A DNA stretch of 20,257 nucleotides, from the IMG/VR virus record IMGVR_UViG_3300021197_001447, positions 1-20,257 of that record; one strand, 5' to 3'. The DNA is from a virus. Below, piece by piece: positions 1 through 7,939 of this stretch. A program made the position numbers and the translations under genes. Each line of letters begins with the position of its first letter. Position 1 is the first letter of the stretch. The notes beneath the pieces were generated by a model. That model searched no databases. It was not told the DNA's origin and was given only the letters and a program-made list of their open reading frames with translations.

Positions 1-2331
1 ATTTATATTAGTATCTTCAGTCAACGCGCCTATCGCTTTCGACCCAGTTGCAATCAAACCCGGACCAGCAAGGGCAATGGTTCCTGTCGTTCCGTCCGTG
101 AAACTGTCTACTGTTAGAATAGTTTCTGCGGCTAGTGAAATCCCCGACACACCAAGAGTGGTTCCCTTGATATGAACATTGCTCGTCTTCGCGGCAGAGA
201 TGTTGACCGCAGTTCCGTAACCGAAGGAAAGTCCTGCTAATGGATATGCGAATGTACATCCAGATATACCTACGTTGGTTGAAAGAACTGCACCAACCTG
301 AAGATAGTTATTGAGAACGTGTGTATCGGTCAATCGAACTGAGGAAGAATCGGCAGCGATTACACCTCTTCGGTTGTGAATAACACTACTGTCGTAAAGG
401 TTTACTGTGCATCTTTGATTTGCATTGATTCCGTCAGTAGTCAAACCATTTGCATAGTTACCGAGTGCGTGAGTTATTCCGTTGTTAAAGTAGTTACCGT
501 AGAACGAATTGAGCAAAGAGGTGTTTCTGAGTCTTACACCACCACCGAAGTTAAACGAAACTCTATTTGAGTTTGTTGCTATGCTGGAGATATCATCTGC
601 TTGCATTCCATAACTTCCGTTTCGGAATGAGATACATCCGTCTCTACTCGATACTCCAAATCTAAACACAGATGTGTGTGCGGATGGAAGGGATATTCCA
701 TTACCAAATCCGAACACTCCAGCAAAGTCTGAGGTGTTTCCTTGTACACTTCCTGTATATGATGCTGTGCTACCACCCAATCCCATAAAGGAATTTTCTG
801 CGGCGTAGTATCCGTATCTACCGTTGAAAGTTGAAACTGACCTTCTAATATTAGCGTTAGAGTTTTTCTTAATCTGGACTCCATCATTGTGGTTAGCAGA
901 GTAGATGTTATAATGTGAATCTAAGTCACTGCTTTCACAGACAACCCCAAACGAGTTTCCAGTCCACAGACAATAGTCTGCCGAAACCGAAGATGTGTTC
1001 ACTGAGTATAGTCCGTAGTTGTTAGCGGAAGAGACAAGACCTGTTCCGTACACCTTGGATTTATCTACATAAACTCCATAGTCAAATCCAGAGATTGCTA
1101 CATCTTCAATTGTGCATGATGAGTTGTTCATGACACCGATTCCCATTCCAGTCACTCCTGATGTGAACTCATATGTTCCACCACCAACGTCATGACCTTT
1201 TCCGAGAATAACTACATTTGAAATCTTTCCAAGTTTACCACCATTTTTAATTACTAAACCGTTACCACTGTCAAAGTTCAATCGACTTCGGAATACTTGA
1301 ATGCTTGAAAGATTACTATGTCTTTGTTGTGCTGTCGTAAGCACGGGTTCATATGCTCTACCACATGCAGTGAGTCCGGCGGAGGCAAAGGCGGCTCCCA
1401 TCGGAACTGCACCAGTTGCTCCAAACGGGTCACCACCAGAAGAAAGTATTGTGTTACTTCCTCTTGTTGCTTCACCTTTATATGTTGAAGTAGGCTGTCC
1501 AATGGAACCTTCGGTTGTTGAATATGCAAGACCTTGTGGTGTAATGAATCCGTCTGTTTTCGTTGCACCGCTTGTGAGTCCACTTTCATATGACTGATTG
1601 TCATGACGAACGTGAACAAGAATGCATGGATTAATATCAGTTCCACCTGTTGCTAAAATTTCATGTGCGCCAACTGCTAAGAATTTACGAAGAGAAACAC
1701 TGGCACCCTGAGCGGTATTTCCGCTCAGACCATTTTGACCTGTTGCCATGTAGATATCACCAGTACCACCGAGGTCAGTTTCAAATCCAGTTGGTCCTGC
1801 ACCAGACACTCCAACTGTAATTGGATATGCTCCGTCTGGTGTATAGTTTTGTTCTTTAATTACTGCAATATCACCAGGCTTAATGTTTGTAGTGGAGTCT
1901 ACACCAATTTCCATGTAGTAACCACCAATACCAGAATTGGGATTTCCGATAGTTGCAGTATATGCATTACCACCGAAAGATGCACCGGCATTAGTTTGAT
2001 AGTAATTGTAATTTCTTGCTATCAATGAAACAGGTGTTTGTCCGACGATTTGGATTCGTTCACCATCTGGATGGTCGATGACAATTTCTGATTCTTGATA
2101 ATCCGCGAGAATATTTACTACATCAGCAATGTTAATTGTTACTGTTGCAGTCTTTGCAATTTTCTTATCTCGCAGTACATTAAATGCTTTTCCTAAAGTC
2201 CTCCACGGAGCGTCAGAAGCACCCGAGGCGTTATCGTTACCAGTGGTGGAAATGTAGTAATTAACATTAGCATTAATTACTGTAACGAATTGGTCGTCTA
2301 GACCTGAAATTGTAATATGACTATTTGCCAT
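1..2331 (-). CDS. Parallel beta-helix tail spike/fibre-like protein, 3' end beyond window
   Basis: My own reading of the minus strand from ATG at 2331 to base 1 gives 777 codons with no stop, so the C terminus lies outside the window. Residues 25-50 carry the pattern YYISTTGNDNASG followed by PWRTLGKAF. From memory, this pattern (YYxSTxGxDxxxG...P..T...A) opens pectate-lyase-like right-handed beta-helix proteins of phage tails. Residues about 400-740 show short Asn/Gly/Ser-rich rungs (for example NNYGLYSVNTSSVSADYC and NGRYGYYAAENS), as expected of parallel beta-helix coils. A likely role is binding or cleaving host surface polysaccharide at the tail tip; no catalytic residues can be assigned by eye. 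The start is supported by AAGGA six bases before the ATG, and a second GGAG lies further upstream. A late-promoter-like CTAAATA box lies 23 bases before the start. The fold call is fairly firm; enzyme activity is unproven. Confidence 0.82.
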   Translation of the reverse strand, partial: MANSHITISGLDDQFVTVINANVNYYISTTGNDNASGASDAPWRTLGKAFNVLRDKKIAKTATVTINIADVVNILADYQESEIVIDHPDGERIQIVGQTPVSLIARNYNYYQTNAGASFGGNAYTATIGNPNSGIGGYYMEIGVDSTTNIKPGDIAVIKEQNYTPDGAYPITVGVSGAGPTGFETDLGGTGDIYMATGQNGLSGNTAQGASVSLRKFLAVGAHEILATGGTDINPCILVHVRHDNQSYESGLTSGATKTDGFITPQGLAYSTTEGSIGQPTSTYKGEATRGSNTILSSGGDPFGATGAVPMGAAFASAGLTACGRAYEPVLTTAQQRHSNLSSIQVFRSRLNFDSGNGLVIKNGGKLGKISNVVILGKGHDVGGGTYEFTSGVTGMGIGVMNNSSCTIEDVAISGFDYGVYVDKSKVYGTGLVSSANNYGLYSVNTSSVSADYCLWTGNSFGVVCESSDLDSHYNIYSANHNDGVQIKKNSNANIRRSVSTFNGRYGYYAAENSFMGLGGSTASYTGSVQGNTSDFAGVFGFGNGISLPSAHTSVFRFGVSSRDGCISFRNGSYGMQADDISSIATNSNRVSFNFGGGVRLRNTSLLNSFYGNYFNNGITHALGNYANGLTTDGINANQRCTVNLYDSSVIHNRRGVIAADSSSVRLTDTHVLNNYLQVGAVLSTNVGISGCTFAYPLAGLSFGYGTAVNISAAKTSNVHIKGTTLGVSGISLAAETILTVDSFTDGTTGTIALAGPGLIATGSKAIGALTEDTNIN

Positions 2332-2337
2332 TTGATT

Positions 2338-2342
2338 TCCTT
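2338..2342 (-). promoter_or_regulatory. Ribosome binding site of the beta-helix gene
   Basis: AAGGA lies six bases before the ATG at 2331. A second purine box, GGAG, lies at 2346-2349. Together they fix the start of this gene, whose other end is outside the window. Confidence 0.7.
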
Positions 2343-2354
2343 AATCTCCGTCTA

Positions 2355-2361
2355 TATTTAG
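2355..2361 (-). promoter_or_regulatory. T4-type late promoter candidate (CTAAATA) for the beta-helix gene
   Basis: The minus strand reads GTCTAAATATAGAC here; the CTAAATA part resembles the single -10-like box of T4 late promoters (TATAAATA). It overlaps the TAA stop of the collar-fibre gene and lies 23 bases before the ATG at 2331. A start a few bases downstream would give a leader of about 15-20 bases containing the ribosome site, the compact arrangement common for T4 late genes. It sits in the largest gap between genes in the window (26 bases). The box also lies in a small inverted repeat (GTCTA, 4-base loop, TAGAC; 2350-2363), probably too weak to matter. Position supports the call; it is one base off the T4 consensus. 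Confidence 0.5.
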
Positions 2362-4799
2362 ACCATAAATCCTTGATACATTTCTGCTTCTGCGGTATAA
2401 TGTAAGTGAATTAGGTTGTCGCCCTGAGAATAATTACCAAGGTCGTTGTTGAGGGCTATGTTTGTAAATCCATTGGTTCCTCTTCTTGAGATAGAAGTGA
2501 CCGATGTCGGTACACCATCTCTAAGTCCAGAGTGCATTGGGTAAATAGTTCCTACGTTTCCGCTGGAATTATCACTACCCCCACCATATGGGTCATACAA
2601 TCTGACGTTAGGTTTTGCTCTCATTGTTGTTGGGAAATGTACACTGTCGTGACATGTATTACTTATAGCAGGGTCTGAAAGACCAACTGGTGCATTATTT
2701 GCAGAATCTGTACTACCGGGAACGGTGTCAACATTGTATGATTTCTGATAGTATCTTTGTAACTTCGTTAACTCTTCTGCACCAGTAGGAATCTTGAGGT
2801 TTGTTGCATATGCACCGGGTTCTAATTGAAACTGAGTAAGACCGATATATCCACCAACCGCCATTCGTCCGGGTTCGTTGCAATTAAAGTGGTCAGGTGC
2901 GCCAAAAAGATTATCAGATTTCCATAAATTCAAGTTTGAAGTTGTAGTTCGTACATTTGTACCTGCACTCAAAATGAAACTAACCTGAAGACCAATACCC
3001 TCTTCAAATTGCCAATTTGCAAACTGTAGTTCTGATAGTGGAACAACTATTTTCTTTCTTACCCATCCATTGGATTCTGTAGAACTGGTAAATGGTGCAA
3101 CATAACTTCTATTGTTTGCCGCATTTCTGAAAACTACAGTAAGAGGAGTAGTGTCAGAAATTCCGGTTGTAGCATCGTCGTTTTTGACTAAGAATGAAAA
3201 GGTAAAGAAGTCGCTTCCCCATAGTTTCTGGAAATCATATCCCTCAATTGCTTGGGACATTGAAATAAATCCATTTGAGGTTGTTTCTGTGTCGGTGGTC
3301 TTTTCAATTTTCATCCAATATGACATTGGTGGAGAATAGTAACCTGCTACTTCAGTACCAGAAGAACTAATTAGACCCGGAGCAGGTCTACCAGTCGTTT
3401 CTCTTGAGATAGTAAATGCCGCAGAACCACTTCTAGCATAATACCATCTATCCATAGTATGGAAACTACTTGCAACATTGTCACTGAAACTGGTTCCTCT
3501 CTGTGAAACTCTAAGAAGAGGATTATGAATCAGATTAGTTTCCGCAACAATATCTGGTTTAAGAATAAATTTTGATGTATCGGCATCAAACGATACCAAA
3601 TCACCCGGAGCCATCGAATCACTATCCGAGTTATTTGCTCCACCACGGGAAGAATCAAAATCACCGAGACCAGACAGGTTCGATGTGAACAACGCGGCGT
3701 TTGCTTGAGCAGAAGCCTTTATTATGAAGTTAACGGCAAGGTGTGGGTTCGTAATATTAAACGAAGAACCACTACCTGCCTGACTAACACTAACAGGCAT
3801 ATCAACAAGTCTAGTATCAAAGTCCATACCACCCGCAGTAGGAAGCCAGTTATTACTTCCTACTGGAGCATCGTCCATAATTCTTTCTACGGGAATAGAA
3901 TCACTATCACTAGAATGCTGATTTTCTAATTGTCCATCAGCAGGAGAAAAATCAAAAGGACCTGTACCGTCTGCTACAGCGGCAAGCAAGTCAGAACGAC
4001 TTCGAATTGCATCGTCTCGATACATTCTATATGTTGCAATGTGTGAGTGAGCAGGAACATTCGAAAGATTTAGTGATACATCTTCTTGACCACCACCACC
4101 CCCTAATGGTCTAGCATTTCGTGAATCATCTCTATCTTGATTGTTTGATTGTTGGTTCACACCCAGTGCAACTCTTCCTCTAAAATCAGGAAGATAATAA
4201 TTGTTTCCTTCGTGTCCTCCGTAAATATCACCGACCAAGTTAGCAAGGTCTGGATATTCTATACTAGTAAATGTTTTACCATCACATAGCAGCCAACCTT
4301 TAGGAACATTGTCATCAGTACCAGCAAAGGGTGCGATTGTTCCGACAGGTTGCACTTCGCTTAAGTCAACTAGACTATCTCCACCAACACCATTTTGTAA
4401 ACCAATGTAATTTGCAACAACGCCCTTTGTTGTGGACATCATTGTTACCATTGCTTTTCTTACGGTTCCGGTTGTGGAGGGAGGAGTTGCTGTGAGTTTA
4501 CCAGCCGCCGAACCACTTAGAAAATAAACCGTTCCTCCGGCAAAACTTCCTGTGTCCGGTTCACCTTCACTTAAGTCAATCAAACCAGAGAAAACAATAT
4601 TAGCAGTCGTCGCTGTTCTACTTTCAATAACACCGATTGCTTCTGCATTACTTGCAGTGTCCGCTTGTGCCTTGACATATGTAGATGTGTCAGTATCAAA
4701 GCGAACGACATCACCCGAAGCAAAGTTATTACTTTGATTTACTGTTAATCGAGCGCCTGAACCGCTACCTTGTTGACTTACGAATGCACTGTTACCCAC
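2358..4799 (-). CDS. Tail fibre with phage tail-collar domain near its N terminus
   Basis: An 813-residue protein, probably a receptor-binding fibre. Residues about 20-138 form a beta module ending near VVANYIGLQNG that is related to residues about 382-541 of the fibre encoded just upstream. Residues about 149-365 are a tail-collar domain (Pfam Collar type): VGTIAPFAG, GWLLCDGK, YLPDFRGRVALGVN, a Gly-rich run, PAHSH (H251, H253) and NPHLAVNFIIK. T4 short tail fibre gp12 has such a domain and binds zinc through an HxH pair; equivalence here is inferred. Residues about 395-415 look like a partial second copy of the first module. From 422 (NPLLRVSQRG) to 686 (LEPGAYAT, then ELTKLQRYY) runs a carbohydrate-binding-like fibre domain, followed by a 127-residue C-terminal part. 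Collar domains usually sit at the C terminus, so this order is odd. Translation starts at GTG; the next in-frame ATG is over 100 codons later. Confidence 0.88.
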   Translation of the reverse strand: MGNSAFVSQQGSGSGARLTVNQSNNFASGDVVRFDTDTSTYVKAQADTASNAEAIGVIESRTATTANIVFSGLIDLSEGEPDTGSFAGGTVYFLSGSAAGKLTATPPSTTGTVRKAMVTMMSTTKGVVANYIGLQNGVGGDSLVDLSEVQPVGTIAPFAGTDDNVPKGWLLCDGKTFTSIEYPDLANLVGDIYGGHEGNNYYLPDFRGRVALGVNQQSNNQDRDDSRNARPLGGGGGQEDVSLNLSNVPAHSHIATYRMYRDDAIRSRSDLLAAVADGTGPFDFSPADGQLENQHSSDSDSIPVERIMDDAPVGSNNWLPTAGGMDFDTRLVDMPVSVSQAGSGSSFNITNPHLAVNFIIKASAQANAALFTSNLSGLGDFDSSRGGANNSDSDSMAPGDLVSFDADTSKFILKPDIVAETNLIHNPLLRVSQRGTSFSDNVASSFHTMDRWYYARSGSAAFTISRETTGRPAPGLISSSGTEVAGYYSPPMSYWMKIEKTTDTETTSNGFISMSQAIEGYDFQKLWGSDFFTFSFLVKNDDATTGISDTTPLTVVFRNAANNRSYVAPFTSSTESNGWVRKKIVVPLSELQFANWQFEEGIGLQVSFILSAGTNVRTTTSNLNLWKSDNLFGAPDHFNCNEPGRMAVGGYIGLTQFQLEPGAYATNLKIPTGAEELTKLQRYYQKSYNVDTVPGSTDSANNAPVGLSDPAISNTCHDSVHFPTTMRAKPNVRLYDPYGGGSDNSSGNVGTIYPMHSGLRDGVPTSVTSISRRGTNGFTNIALNNDLGNYSQGDNLIHLHYTAEAEMYQGFMV

Positions 4800-4805
4800 G
4801 GTTTT

Positions 4806-4810
4806 CTCCT
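4806..4810 (-). promoter_or_regulatory. Ribosome binding site deciding a GTG start
   Basis: AGGAG lies six bases before GTG at 4799-4797. The box overlaps the TAG stop of the upstream fibre gene (TAGGAG), so ribosomes finishing that gene are placed on the next start. This supports GTG as the real initiator, since no ATG lies nearby in frame. Confidence 0.75.
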
Positions 4811-7733
4811 AGTGTATACTTGTATCTATGTGGATTATTCCATTGTATGTATGGAATTGTCCAGCGGTTGCTGAATCTCCGGTTCTTTCTACAACCAGTG
4901 AACCAGTGTACCCACCAATGCTCTTGACATCGGCTAGGGTTAGTTGTCTTGTAAAATCTCCGGTTCCGCCCATACTGATTGCTTGAACCACTGCTCTGTT
5001 TGCGGTTGTTGCAGGAATACCATCACTACTAAATCCTGTGTTCGGGAACAGAGTCTTAGTGAAAGGAACATGAACAGGAACTACTGCATCGTTGTATGCT
5101 CTTTGGTGAGCATGAACAGGAACGACATTGTAGTATCTTTCACACAATTCCTTTTCGGTATTGTATGGTCTTTCTTCGAATCTACTTGCTTTTCTTCCTG
5201 ATTCAATTTGTACTCTTGCGAGTTCAAATCCAGCAGACAATCCTGCGGTATTACCGGGAATTGTAAATCGAAGTTCTAACCAGTTACTACCAGCAGAAAT
5301 TCCGGGTAATTGATTACCCTTCTGTAATCTGAACGTGTGTTGCTTGTATGTCCAATCTACAGGAAGGTCGTAGGTGTGTCCATATTGACCACCATCAGAG
5401 GCAGCACCTTGATGCAAGTATCCGCTTGGGTATACTGAGATTGCGTGTGTTGCACCACCACCATAAGTGAGTCCTTCGAGAGATGCTCCATTGAACACCT
5501 GAAGAAGACTTACACTAAAGTCTGAAGTTGCACCACCTTGTCCTAGAACATTTCCACTCTCAGAACCTCCACTTGCATAAGTTAGTCCTGCGTGCTTAAT
5601 CCAATACGAAACTACTACGTCTTTCTGTTCACCAGTTCTTCCGAATGTCTCAACGTCTTCAATTCTTTGTGCAAGAACGACATTTCCATCACCCTTCGAT
5701 GTATTCTTCTCTACTCGGATAAAGTGATTAATTGGTTTTGCACCACCTTCACTAAATACTTGTTTTTCTGGTCCTGTTGCCGCAAACCTACTTACTGTAC
5801 ATTTACTTGTATCGTCATCGTCTGCCGCTCTTTGTGAAGGACCAACTACCCAACAATCTGCGATGTAACCAGTGACACCTGCGTTAAAATCTAAACTACA
5901 ACCATCATAAGTTATTCCATATGGGGGAAGAAGTAGTTTTCCTGTATCGCGTGATGCGATTGCTGCGTCATATCCACCAGTATGTTCCCATCTTTGCCAG
6001 AATTCAAAATCACCATTGATGATTTTGTTTCTAAATGTCATCTGTGGGAGATATTCTGGTGTTGTCATACTTCCACTAACTTGGTCAAATTCCAAGAAGT
6101 CAGAAGAGATACCAGTTGTTTGACCGATTTCAAATCCTGCATAGTTTACAAACAATCCGACTGTATCAGAGACACCGAGAATAACGGGTTTTCTAATTTC
6201 ACCGGGAATGAGTGGGTCAGTTGCAGTGATTCCGCCAAGTGGTCCGTGTGTTCCGTTCAGGAAGTATGCTTCACCGGGAGAAAGTGTAAATCCACCAATT
6301 CCATCATTCTGAGTAATACCGCCAGGTCCGTGACCTGTTGCTCCGAATCGGTCTGCTTTTGATAAGTCAACAAGACCGTTGAAGCAAACAACAAATTGGT
6401 CTGCACTTCCTCCAACCCCAACTTCTTCAACAATACCGACAACTTCTGCTGTGGCTCGATTTACTGCTGAAGCAGCCTCGAATGTAGAACCAACACCAAG
6501 TACTTGACTAACCTCATGAGGACCAGCATAGAACTTCACAACCATACCGGCACTAAGTCCGTGACTTACTTGGGTAACTAATTGTCGGTTTACCCACTGA
6601 TAGTTTAGGAATTTGTCATTTGAAATCCCAGAACCTGAAGTGGGAATTCCCGCTTGTTTGGGTTCCCATGTAAATGAACTTTCGAATGTTGTTCCACCAA
6701 AGAGAACGTCACCATCCAGATGACTAATCTGAACCGTTCCTCTCGGTGTAATTGCCATTGCTTCTTTTTCGACACCACCGATTGTATCTTCATATCGAAT
6801 CTTTAGTCTCGATTGAGTATCTCCGGTTTCAAACGCTTCGAACTCATAGTACTTACCAAGTTGAGTAATCGAGGAAAGTCTAAGTTGAACATTTGAAGTT
6901 TTGTGTGAGAAGATTGTGAAATCAGAATTCGTTAATGCTCTTGCCGTTTCGAAGTTCAAATCAACATTGGGTTTGAATGAAACGAAGGAACTGGGGTCAG
7001 ACATTGAAGAAGGATAATCTAAAATGAATTCTTTATCACCACTCATTCCCTTAACAATAAATCCAGCACCGTCGAGTTGTGCATCGTTCGAACTACCGTA
7101 TGTGTTGTCGCCGGTGGAAGATGTTGCTAACCAAATTACCTTATCATCAATGTAGAGTTCAGTAGAATTTATTTGGGTTACATCACCATCAAACCAAATT
7201 TTACCAGTGAATCTGTGGTCGCCACTAATTGAGTACGGAAGCATTTCTTCGGCTTTAACGCTACGAGGAAGTTCTTGTCCGTGACTATAATCTGCGACTA
7301 CAAAGTAATCGTCTTTTGATACAGGTTGTCCGTTTTCACCACCAGAAGCACCAGGCATTCCACCAATGTCTAATGCAAGAACCATAGTTTTTGCTGAGAC
7401 ATCTGGATTACTTGCACCAGTTGAACCTCCAAGAGTAGAACCTGCTTGGATAAAACGAAGACCAAACTCACCCTGACCCGTTACACCATCAACACCTGCT
7501 CCTGAGTATGAACCTCTGAGTGTCCCGTCATATTCATTTACACCCTGACCGATGTTTAGTCTAATTGTAGTTGTGCCATCGACCGCTCGATACTTAGAAA
7601 GACCTAAGCCGGTATCTACATCATATACGTTAAGTTTATTAACGACATCAATCATGTCGTTACTTCGCAAGAACCATTCGTTGAATGTGTCTGCTAAAGC
7701 AAGAGGTGTTATGTAATGTAGAGTGCTTGCCAT
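4809..7733 (-). CDS. Large modular tail fibre protein
   Basis: A 974-residue fibre. The N terminus (residues about 8-60, with ADTFNEWFLRSNDMIDVVN and LNVYDVDTG) resembles, from memory, the start of tail fibres in marine T4-like phages and is probably the virion attachment end. Residues about 178-245 hold INSTELYIDDKVIWLA followed by DGAGFIVKG, a motif common in T4-like fibre shafts. Residues about 382-541 form a beta module (GLVDLS, GEAYFLNG, EIRKPVILG, FVNYAGFEIG) that recurs in the next gene. Residues 563-872 are a carbohydrate-binding-like domain, opening with NKIINGDFEFWQRW and closing with RFEERPYNTEKELCERYY; about 100 C-terminal residues follow and may be the tip. ATG at 7733 is preceded by GAGGATAAGG. 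The TAG stop is fused to the ribosome site of the collar fibre gene, so the two are probably translationally coupled. The fibre role is firm; the receptor is unknown. Confidence 0.87.
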   Translation of the reverse strand: MASTLHYITPLALADTFNEWFLRSNDMIDVVNKLNVYDVDTGLGLSKYRAVDGTTTIRLNIGQGVNEYDGTLRGSYSGAGVDGVTGQGEFGLRFIQAGSTLGGSTGASNPDVSAKTMVLALDIGGMPGASGGENGQPVSKDDYFVVADYSHGQELPRSVKAEEMLPYSISGDHRFTGKIWFDGDVTQINSTELYIDDKVIWLATSSTGDNTYGSSNDAQLDGAGFIVKGMSGDKEFILDYPSSMSDPSSFVSFKPNVDLNFETARALTNSDFTIFSHKTSNVQLRLSSITQLGKYYEFEAFETGDTQSRLKIRYEDTIGGVEKEAMAITPRGTVQISHLDGDVLFGGTTFESSFTWEPKQAGIPTSGSGISNDKFLNYQWVNRQLVTQVSHGLSAGMVVKFYAGPHEVSQVLGVGSTFEAASAVNRATAEVVGIVEEVGVGGSADQFVVCFNGLVDLSKADRFGATGHGPGGITQNDGIGGFTLSPGEAYFLNGTHGPLGGITATDPLIPGEIRKPVILGVSDTVGLFVNYAGFEIGQTTGISSDFLEFDQVSGSMTTPEYLPQMTFRNKIINGDFEFWQRWEHTGGYDAAIASRDTGKLLLPPYGITYDGCSLDFNAGVTGYIADCWVVGPSQRAADDDDTSKCTVSRFAATGPEKQVFSEGGAKPINHFIRVEKNTSKGDGNVVLAQRIEDVETFGRTGEQKDVVVSYWIKHAGLTYASGGSESGNVLGQGGATSDFSVSLLQVFNGASLEGLTYGGGATHAISVYPSGYLHQGAASDGGQYGHTYDLPVDWTYKQHTFRLQKGNQLPGISAGSNWLELRFTIPGNTAGLSAGFELARVQIESGRKASRFEERPYNTEKELCERYYNVVPVHAHQRAYNDAVVPVHVPFTKTLFPNTGFSSDGIPATTANRAVVQAISMGGTGDFTRQLTLADVKSIGGYTGSLVVERTGDSATAGQFHTYNGIIHIDTSIH

Positions 7734-7738
7734 TTACC

Positions 7739-7939
7739 TTATCCTCGGTTTAAGAGTTCTCTTAAGAGTTCTTTGAGTTCTGATATATCATTCTCTATTG
7801 TATTTAGTCGATTTTCTTTCGACTGATTTTCTTTTTGTCTTTTAAGAAACGATTCATATGCAACTTTGTTGGTGTTCACTAGACCACCAGAATGTAAGTC
7901 TCGTTCCAAATCATCGTTACCTTCTACTTTCATTCTCAT
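7739..7939 (-). CDS. Small coiled-coil protein of T4-like structural cluster, function unknown
   Basis: A 66-residue acidic and basic protein. The N-terminal part reads MRMKVEGNDDLERDL then GGLVNTNKVAYESF; the second half (residues about 33-64) is a heptad-like helix with NRLNTIENDISELKELL, so a short coiled coil is likely. Its ATG overlaps the stop of the DUF4815 gene (ATGA), a strong sign of coupled translation; AAGG lies ten bases upstream. I recall similar small proteins (start MKVEG, then a sentence like INTNKxAY, then a coiled coil) beside tail genes of marine T4-like phages, but no function. It might be a minor virion part, a chaperone or a trimerisation helper for the fibres. ATG at 7933 is a possible alternative start but lies further from the ribosome site. 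The next gene starts five bases after its stop. Confidence 0.8.
   Translation of the reverse strand: MRMKVEGNDDLERDLHSGGLVNTNKVAYESFLKRQKENQSKENRLNTIENDISELKELLRELLNRG
7801..7807 (-). promoter_or_regulatory. T4-type late promoter candidate (CTAAATA) for the fibre genes
   Basis: The minus strand reads CGACTAAATACAAT inside the small coiled-coil gene, about 68 bases before the ATG of the 974-residue fibre. CTAAATA is the same box found before the beta-helix gene, and one base off T4 TATAAATA. It also encodes Leu-Asn-Thr of the small protein, so chance is possible. Confidence 0.35.

Noticed and set aside
376-2028. Several short open frames on both strands in the left 2 kb
   Set aside because: They are out-of-frame shadows of the beta-helix gene, whose own frame is open from 2331 to base 1 but lacks a stop in the window.
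2358-7733. Diversity-generating retroelement acting on the fibre tips
   Set aside because: No reverse transcriptase, template repeat or C-terminal near-repeat was seen in the window; fibre context alone is not evidence.
7759-7768. Palindrome CTCTTAAGAG and repeated AAGAGTTCT near the end of the small gene
   Set aside because: It encodes the repeated Glu-Leu-Leu of the coiled coil and has no T-run, so it is not a convincing terminator.
7931-7933. Second ATG (residue 3) as start of the small coiled-coil protein
   Set aside because: It would give a start 16 bases from AAGG; the first ATG is 10 bases away and forms the ATGA overlap. Still possible, as similar proteins recalled begin MKVEG.
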